Shown: positions 57,240 to 64,000 of the stretch, piece after piece
Layout: each line of letters starts with the position of its first letter
Numbering within the stretch: position 1 is the stretch's first letter
Source of the DNA: Atherix ibis
Lineage: Eukaryota; Arthropoda; Insecta; Diptera; Athericidae
Direction: 5' to 3'
DNA: 64,000 bases
Assembly (NCBI GenBank): GCA_958298945.1
Contig: CATQJD010000146.1
Span: 2,790,001-2,854,000 of the forward strand
Position numbers and translations under genes: made by a program
Notes under the pieces: generated by a model
Told to the model about the DNA's origin: nothing
What the model saw: the letters and a program-made list of their open reading frames with translations, nothing else
Databases searched by the model: none

Positions 57240-58770
57240 TAAACATACTACTTCATATTCCTCTTAAATATACTACTTCATATTCCTCTTAAATATACTA
57301 CTTCATATTCCTCTTAAATATACTACTTCATATTCCTCTTAAACATACTACTTCATATTCCTCTTAAACATACTACTTCATATTCCTCTTAAACATACTA
57401 CTTCATATTCCTCTTAAATATACTACTTCATATTCCTCTTAAACATACTACTTCATATACCTCTTAAACATACTACTTCATATTTCTCTTAAATATACTA
57501 CTTCATATTCCTCTTAAACATACTATTTCATATTCCTCTTAAACATACTACTTCATATTCCTCTTAAATATACTACTTCATATTCCTCTTAAACATACTA
57601 CTTGATATTCCTCTTAAACATACTACTTCATATTCCTCTTAAACATACTACTTCATATTCCTCTTAAATATACTACTTCATATTCCTCTTAAATATACTA
57701 CTTCATATTCCTCTTAAATAAACTACTTCATATTCCTCTTAAACATACTACTTCATATTCCTCTTAAACATACTACTTCATATTCCTCTTAAACATACTA
57801 CTTCATATTCCTCTTAAACATACTACTTCATATTGCTGTTAAATATACTACTTCATATTCCTCTTAAACATACTACTTCATATTCCTCTTAAATATACTA
57901 CTTCATATTCCTCTTAAACATACTACTTCATATTCCTCTTAAATATACTACTTCATATTCCTCTAAACCATACTACTTCATATTCCTCTTAAACATACTA
58001 TTTCATATTTCTCTTAAACATACTACTTCATATTCCTCTTAAATATACTACTTCATATTACTCTTAAATATACTACTTCATATTCCTCTTAAGCATACTA
58101 CTTCATATTCCTCTTAAACATACTACTTCATATTCCTCTTAAACATACTACTTCATATTCCTCTTAAACATACTACTTCATATTCTTCTTAAGCTTACTA
58201 CTCCATATTCCTCTTAAACATACTACTTCATATTGCTCTTAAATATACTACTTCATATTCCTCTTAAATATACTACTTCATTATCCTCTTAAATGTACTA
58301 CTTCATATTCCTCTTAAACATATTACTTCATATTTCTCTTGAATATACTACTTCATATTCCTCTTAAACGGACTACTTCATATTCCTCTTAAACATACTA
58401 CTTCATATTTCTCTTAAATATACTTCTTCATATTCCTCTTAAATATACCACTTCATATTCCTCTTAAATATACTAATTCATATTTCTCTTAAACATACTA
58501 CTTCATATTCCTCTTAAACATACTACTTCATATTCCTCTTAAACATACTACTTCATATTCCTCTTAAACATACTACTTTATATTCCTCTTAAATATACTA
58601 CTTCATATTCCTCTTAAACATACTACTTCATATTCCTCTTAAATATACTACTGCATATTCCTCTTAAACATACTACTTCATATTCCTCTTAAATATACTA
58701 CTTCATATTCCCATTAAACATAATACTACATATTCCTCTTAAATATACTACTGCATATTCCTCTTAAGCA
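57240..58770. repeat. Domain IX 1925-bp repeat, copy 1
   Basis: 61 monomers recurring at 1925 bp: AAATAAACTAC (57717/59642), TGCTGTTAAAT, CTCTAAACC (57961/59886), TTCTTAAGCTTAC, TCTCTTGAAT (58335/60260), AAACGGAC, CCCATTAAAC and ACTGCATATT. Related to domain VII (same CTCTAAACC and AAACGGAC monomers) but diverged from it. The unit ends where block X copy 2 begins. Confidence 0.85.
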
Positions 58771-58775
58771 AACTA

Positions 58776-59165
58776 CTTCATTATCCTCTTAAATATACTA
58801 CTTCATATTACTCTTAAATATACTACTTCATATTCCTCTTAAACATACTACTTCATACTCCTCTTAAACATACTACTTCATATTCCTGTTAAACATACTA
58901 CTAAATATTCCTCTTAAACATACTACTTCATATTCCTCTAAAACATACTATTTCATATTCCTCTAAAACATATTACTTCATATTTCTCTTGAATATACTA
59001 CTTCATATTCCTCTTAAACGTACTACTTCATATTCGTCTTAAACATACTACTTCATATTCCTTTTAAATATACTACTTCATATTCCTCTTAAATATACTA
59101 CTTCATATTCCTCCTTAACATAATACTTGATATTCCTCTTAAACATACTACTTCATATTCCTCTT
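58776..59165. repeat. Block X copy 2
   Basis: Matches 52126-52520 at 6650 bp (ACTAAATATT 58901, TCTCTTGA 58985, CGTCTTAAAC, CTCCTTAAC). It separates the two 1925-bp repeats. Confidence 0.82.
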
Positions 59166-60695
59166 AAACATACTACTTCATATTCCTCTTAAATATACTA
59201 CTTCATATTCCTCTTAAATATACTACTTCATATTCCTCTTAAATATACTACTTCATATTCCTCTTAAACATACTACTTCATATTCCTCTTAAACATACTA
59301 CTTCATATTCCTCTTAAACATACTACTTCATATTCCTCTTAAATATACTACTTCATATTCCTCTTAAACATACTACTTCATATTCCTCTTAAACATACTA
59401 CTTCATATTTCTCTTAAATATACTACTTCATATTCCTCTTAAACATACTATTTCATATTCCTCTTAAACATACTACTTCATATTCCTCTTAAATATACTA
59501 CTTCATATTCCTCTTAAACATACTACTTGATATTCCTCTTAAACATACTACTTCATATTCCTCTTAAACATACTACTTCATATTCCTCTTAAATATACTA
59601 CTTCATATTCCTTTTAAATATACTACTTCATATTCCTCTTAAATAAACTACTTCATATTCCTCTTAAACATACTACTTCATATTCCTCTTAAACATACTA
59701 CTTCATATTCCTCTTAAGCATACTACTTCATATTCCTCTTAAACATACTACTTCATATTGCTGTTAAATATACTACTTCATATTCCTCTTAAACATAATA
59801 CTTCATATTCCTCTTAAATATACTACTTCATATTCCTCTTAAACATACTACTTCATATTCCTCTTAAATATACTACTTCATATTCCTCTAAACCATACTA
59901 CTTCATATTCCTCTTAAACATACTATTTCATATTTCTCTTAAACATACTACTTCATATTCCTCTTAAATATACTACTTCATATTACTCTTAAATATACTA
60001 CTTCATATTCCTCTTAAGCATACTACTTCATATTCCTCTTAAACATACTACTTCATATTCCTCTTAAACATACTACTTCATATTCCTCTTAAACATACTA
60101 CTTCATATTCTTCTTAAGCTTACTACTCCATATTCCTCTTAAACATACTACTTCATATTGCTCTTAAATATACTACTTCATATTCCTCTTAAATATACTA
60201 CTTCATTATCCTCTTAAATGTACTACTTCATATTCCTCTTAAACATATTACTTCATATTTCTCTTGAATATACTACTTCATATTCCTCTTAAACGGACTA
60301 CTTCATATTCCTCTTAAACATACTACTTCATATTTCTCTTAAATATACTTCTTCATATTCCTCTTAAATATACCACTTCATATTCCTCTTAAATATACTA
60401 ATTCATATTTCTCTTAAACATACTACTTCATATTCCTCTTAAACATACTACTTCATATTCCTCTTAAACATACTACTTCATATTCCTCTTAAACATACTA
60501 CTTCATATTCCTCTTAAATATACTACTTCATATTCCTCTTAAACATACTACTTCATATTCCTCTTAAATATACTACTGCATATTCCTCTTAAACATACTA
60601 CTTCATATTCCTCTTAAATATACAACTTCATATTCCCATTAAACATAATACTTCATATTCCTCTTAAATATACTACTGCATATTCCTCTTAAGCA
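59166..60695. repeat. Domain IX 1925-bp repeat, copy 2
   Basis: Same order as 57240-58770 with few differences (for example CCTTTTAAAT near 59611, and ACAACTTC near 60624). It stops after the ACTGCATATT and AAGCATAC monomers, where copy 1 runs into the ATTAT monomer of block X. Confidence 0.85.
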
Positions 60696-61060
60696 TACTA
60701 CTTCATATTCCTCTTAAATATACTACTTCATATTCCTCTTAAATATACTACTTCATATTCCTCTTAAATATACTACTTCATATTCCTCTTAAACATACTA
60801 CTTCATATTCCTCTTAAACTTACTACTTCATATTCCTCTTAAACATACTACTTCATATTCCTCTTAAACATACTACTTCATATTCCTCTTAAATATACTA
60901 CTTCATATTACTCTTAAATATACTACTTCATATTCCTCTTAAACATACTACTTCATATTGCTCTTAAATATACTACTTCATATTCCTCTTAAATATACTA
61001 CTTCATATTCCTCTTAAACATACTACTTCATATTCCTCTTAAATATACTACTTCATATTC

Positions 61061-63635
61061 CTCTAAACCATACTACTTCATATTCCTCTTAAACATACTA
61101 TTTCATATTTCTCTTAAACATACTACTTCATATTCCTCTTAAATATACTACTTCATATTACTCTTAAATATACTACTTCATATTCCTCTTAAGCATACTA
61201 CTTCATATTCCTCTTAAACATACTACTTCATATTCCTCTTAAACATACTACTTCATATTCCTCTTAAACATACTACTTCATATTCTTCTTAAACTTACTA
61301 CTTCATTATCCTCTTAAATATACTACTTCATATTCCTCTTTAACATATTACTTCATATTTCTCTTGAATATACTACTTCATATTCCTTTTAAACGGACTA
61401 CTTCATATTCCTCTTAAACATACTACTTCATATTTCTCTTAAATATACTACTTCATATTCCTCTTAAATATACTACTTCATATTCCTCTTAAATATACTA
61501 CTTCATATTTCTCTTAAACATACTACTTCATATTCCTCTTAAACATACTACTTCATATTCCTCTTAAAAATACTACTTCATATTCCTCTTAAACATACTA
61601 CTTCATATTTCTCTTAAATATACTACTTCATATTTCTCTTAAACATACTACTTCATATTCCTCTTAAATATACTACTCCATATTCCTCTTAAACATACTA
61701 CTTCATATTCCTCTTAAATATACTACTTCATATTCCCATTAAACATACTACTTCATATTCCTCTTAAACATACGACTTCATATTTCTCTTAAACAAACTA
61801 CTTCATATTCCTCTTAAATAAACTACTTCATATAACTCTTAAATATACTACTTCATATTCCTCTTAAACATACTACTTCATATTCCTCTTAAACATACTA
61901 CTTCATATTCCTGTTAAACATACTACTTCGTATGCCTCTTAAACATACTACTTCATATTCTTCTAAAACATACTACTTCATATTCCTCTTAAACATACTA
62001 CTTCATATTCCTCTTACACATACTACTTCATATTCCTCTTAAACATACTACTTTATATTCCGCTTAAATATACAACTTCATATTCCTCTTAAATATACTA
62101 CTTCATATTCCTCTTGAACATACTACTTCATATTCCTCTTAAATATACTACTTCATATTCCTCTTAAACATACTACTTCATATTCCTGTTAAATATACTA
62201 CTTCATATTCCTCTTAAATATACAACTTCATGTTCCTCTTAAATATACTACTTCATATTCCTCTTAAACATACTACTTGATATTCCTCTTAAATATACTA
62301 CTTTATATTCCTCTTAAACATACTACTTCATATTCCTCTTTAATATACCACTTCATATTCCTCTTAAATATACTACTTCATATTTCTCTTAAATATACTA
62401 ATTCATATTCCTCTTAAACATACTACTTCATATTCCTCTTAAACATACTACTTCATATTCCTCTTAAACATACTACTTCATATTCCTCTTTAACATACTA
62501 CTTCATATTCCTCTTTAACATACTACTTCATATTCCTCTTAAATATACTACTTCATATTCCTCTTAAGCATACTACTTCATATTCCTCTTAAACATACTA
62601 CTTCATATTCCTCTAAAACATACTACTTCATATTCCTCTTAAACATACTACTTCATATTCCTTTTAAACATACTACTTCATATTCTTCTTAAACATACGA
62701 CTTCATATTCCTCTTAAATATACTACTTCATATTCTTCTTAAATATACTACTTCATTATCCTCTTAAATATACTACTTCATATTACTCTTAAACATACTA
62801 CTTCATACTCCTCTTAAACATACTACTTCATATTCCTGTTAAACATACTACTAAATATTCCTCTTAAACATACTACTTCATATTCCTCTAAAACATACTA
62901 TTTCATATTCCTCTAAAACATATTACTTCATATTTCTCTTGAATATACTACTTCATATTCCTCTTAAACGTACTACTTCATATTCGTCTTAAACATACTA
63001 CTTCATATTCCTCTTAAACATACTACTTCATATTCCTCTTTAACATACTACTTCATATTCCTCTTAAATATACTACTTCATATTCCTCTTAAGCATACTA
63101 CTTCATATTCCTCTTAAATATACTACTTCATATTCCTCTTAAATATACTACTTCATATTCGTCCTTAACATACTACTTGATATTCCTCTTAAACATACTA
63201 CTTCATATTCCTCTTAAACATACTACTTCATATTCCTCTTAAATATACTACTTCATATTCCTCTTAAATATACTACTTCATATTCCTCTTAAATATACTA
63301 CTTCATATTCCTCTTAAACATACTACTTCATATTCCTCTTAAACATACTACTTCATATTCCTCTTAAACATACTACTTCATATTCCTCTTAAATATACTA
63401 CTTCATATTCCTTTTAAACATACTACTTCATATTCCTCTTAAACATACTACCTAATATTTCTCTTAAATATACTACTTCATATTCCTCTTAAACATACTA
63501 TTTCATATTCCTCTTAAACATACTACTTCATATTCCTCTTAAATATAGTACTTCATATTCCTCTTAAATATACTACTTCATATTCCTCTTAAACATACTA
63601 CTTCATATTCCTCTTAAATATACTACTTCATATTC
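61061..63635. repeat. 2575-bp unit, copy 1 (103-mer)
   Basis: It begins at a CTCTAAACC monomer that recurs at 63636. It includes TCTCTTGAAT (61360, recurring at 63935), AAACGGAC, CCCATTAAAC, ATACGACTTC, ATATAACTC, a CCGCT/CTTGAAC pair (62060/62110) and block X copy 3. The first kilobase follows the 2881-bp unit of domain VII in order but lacks its 31-bp monomer. Confidence 0.82.
62745..63180. repeat. Block X copy 3, interrupted
   Basis: Matches 58776-59165 at 3950 bp up to CGTCTTAAAC. Then about six monomers (including an AAGC type) stand where the other copies have CCTTTTAAAT, before CGTCCTTAAC and ACTTGATATT resume. Confidence 0.75.
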
Positions 63636-64000
63636 CTCTAAACCATACTACTTCATATTCCTCTTAAACATACTATTTCATATTTCTCTTAAACATACTA
63701 CTTCATATTCCTCTTAAATATACTACTTCATATTACTCTTAAATATACTACTTCATATTCCTCTTAAGCATACTACTTCATATTCCTCTTAAACATACTA
63801 CTTCATATTCCTCTTAAACATACTACTTCATATTCCTCTTAAACATACTACTTCATATTCTTCTTAAACTTACTACTTCATTATCCTCTTAAATATACTA
63901 CTTCATATTCCTCTTAAACATATTACTTCATATTTCTCTTGAATATACTACTTCATATTCCATTTAAACGGACTACTTCATATTCCTCTTAAACATACTA
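63636..64000. repeat. 2575-bp unit, partial copy 2, cut by window
   Basis: It repeats 61061-61425 in order (CTCTAAACC, ACTATTTC, ACTCTTAAAT, AAGC, TTCTTAAACTTAC, ATTAT, AAACATATTAC, TCTCTTGAAT, AAACGGAC). The last complete monomer ends at 63984 and a 16-base partial monomer closes the window, so the array runs on. Confidence 0.85.

Larger units (their letters stand above)
1..64000. repeat. 25-bp satellite array filling the window
   Basis: The monomer consensus is CCTCTTAAAY (bases 1-10) then ATACTACTTCATATT (bases 11-25). It repeats head to tail, always in the same orientation. Following the phase through the window gives 2559 complete monomers and a final 16-base partial; 15 monomers are not 25 bp and together add 9 bp. 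C-type (AAAC) and T-type (AAAT) monomers are mixed throughout. Most other differences are single substitutions, many of which recur at fixed distances as higher-order markers. No gene is possible: TAA at monomer bases 6-8 closes every + frame about every 75 bp because 25 is not a multiple of 3, and the opposite strand carries TGA, TAG and TAA in each monomer. Known biology of such arrays points to eukaryotic heterochromatin; chromosomal location and species are not shown. Confidence 0.99.

Noticed and set aside
1..64000. Protein-coding genes on either strand
   Set aside because: Each monomer places stops in shifting frames (TAA on +, and TGA, TAG and TAA on -), so open stretches stay under about 50 codons, and those present are repeat-encoded. 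No start, ribosome site or codon pattern is seen.
1..64000. CRISPR array
   Set aside because: The 25-bp repeats abut with no spacers, and the variants are repeat-derived substitutions, not unique spacers.
1..64000. Telomere repeats of the long yeast type (some budding yeasts have repeats of about 25 bp)
   Set aside because: Strand asymmetry and unit length are reminiscent, but the sequence does not resemble telomere units I know. The - strand lacks GGG runs, and 64 kb with kilobase-scale higher-order repeats is unlike telomerase-made DNA.
1..64000. G-quadruplex-forming array on the - strand
   Set aside because: The G-bearing strand has only one GG per 25 bp and no GGG in the consensus, too sparse for ordinary quadruplexes.
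1..64000. CENP-B box or another known centromere-protein site
   Set aside because: The CENP-B box core needs TTCG and CGGG elements. The consensus has no G, and occasional ACTTCGTATT variants match only TTCG.
1..64000. Bacterial-type promoters from A/T-rich strings such as TATACT or CATATT
   Set aside because: These occur in nearly every monomer by composition and carry no positional meaning.
1..64000. Short peptide starting at ATG on the - strand of C-type monomers
   Set aside because: The reading stops after seven codons at the next TAG and exists in every C-type unit, so it is a by-product of the repeat.
1..64000. Naming the species or chromosome from the monomer
   Set aside because: I do not recognise this 25-bp satellite. 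A database search with the consensus dimer would be needed, and base composition alone cannot separate plant, insect, nematode or other hosts.

Overview
The whole window is one uninterrupted tandem satellite array. I found no gene, RNA gene, transposon, CRISPR array or unique DNA in it. The unit is a 25-bp monomer (bases 1-10 CCTCTTAAAY, bases 11-25 ATACTACTTCATATT) repeated head to tail in one orientation from base 1 to base 64000. Phase bookkeeping gives 2559 complete monomers plus a 16-base partial at the right end. All but 15 monomers appear to be exactly 25 bp. The length variants sum to +9 bp, and 25 x 2559 + 9 = 63984, which is where the last complete monomer ends. Both edges are cut by the window, so the true array is longer.

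The DNA is about 72-76% A+T, and the consensus has no G at all on the + strand. Base 10 is a common C/T dimorphism (AAAC versus AAAT). The array is almost certainly eukaryotic constitutive heterochromatin (centromeric, pericentromeric, subtelomeric or sex-chromosome satellite), because no prokaryote is known to carry tens of kilobases of such repeat. The sequence does not let me name the species or the chromosomal location.

Above the monomer lies a layered higher-order structure, read from rare variant monomers used as barcodes. (I) 1-2.9 kb: a 0.5-kb block repeated 1451 bp apart. (II) 2.9-15.9 kb: overlapping tandem duplications of 3.4-3.7 kb and about 3.2 kb, built on a 1500-bp (60-mer) unit. 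(III) 15.9-20.6 kb: weakly ordered. (IV) 20.6-27.3 kb: 1825-2200-bp units containing 500-bp and 950-bp tandem duplications and one 136-bp deletion scar. (V) 27.3-33.7 kb: 1075-bp and 150-bp repeats. (VI) 33.7-43.4 kb: a 2.0-2.3-kb block in three copies, with a fourth at 54.5-56.5 kb, and a patchwork of short copied pieces at 36-36.9 kb. (VII) 43.4-52.2 kb: tandem units of 1927 bp and then 2881 bp, the latter pair nearly identical. (VIII) 52.2-57.2 kb: a mosaic. (IX) 57.2-64 kb: 1925-bp and 2575-bp units.

There is no gene circuit. What works together is repeat structure: monomer cassettes with fixed internal spacing occur across the window, domain-restricted markers record local amplification, and all copies stay in one orientation. 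The observations most worth following are the complete strand asymmetry of C and G, the absence of CG and CHG sites from the consensus, the alternating complementary A/T pentamers, the strict 25-bp length, and the nested duplication history.
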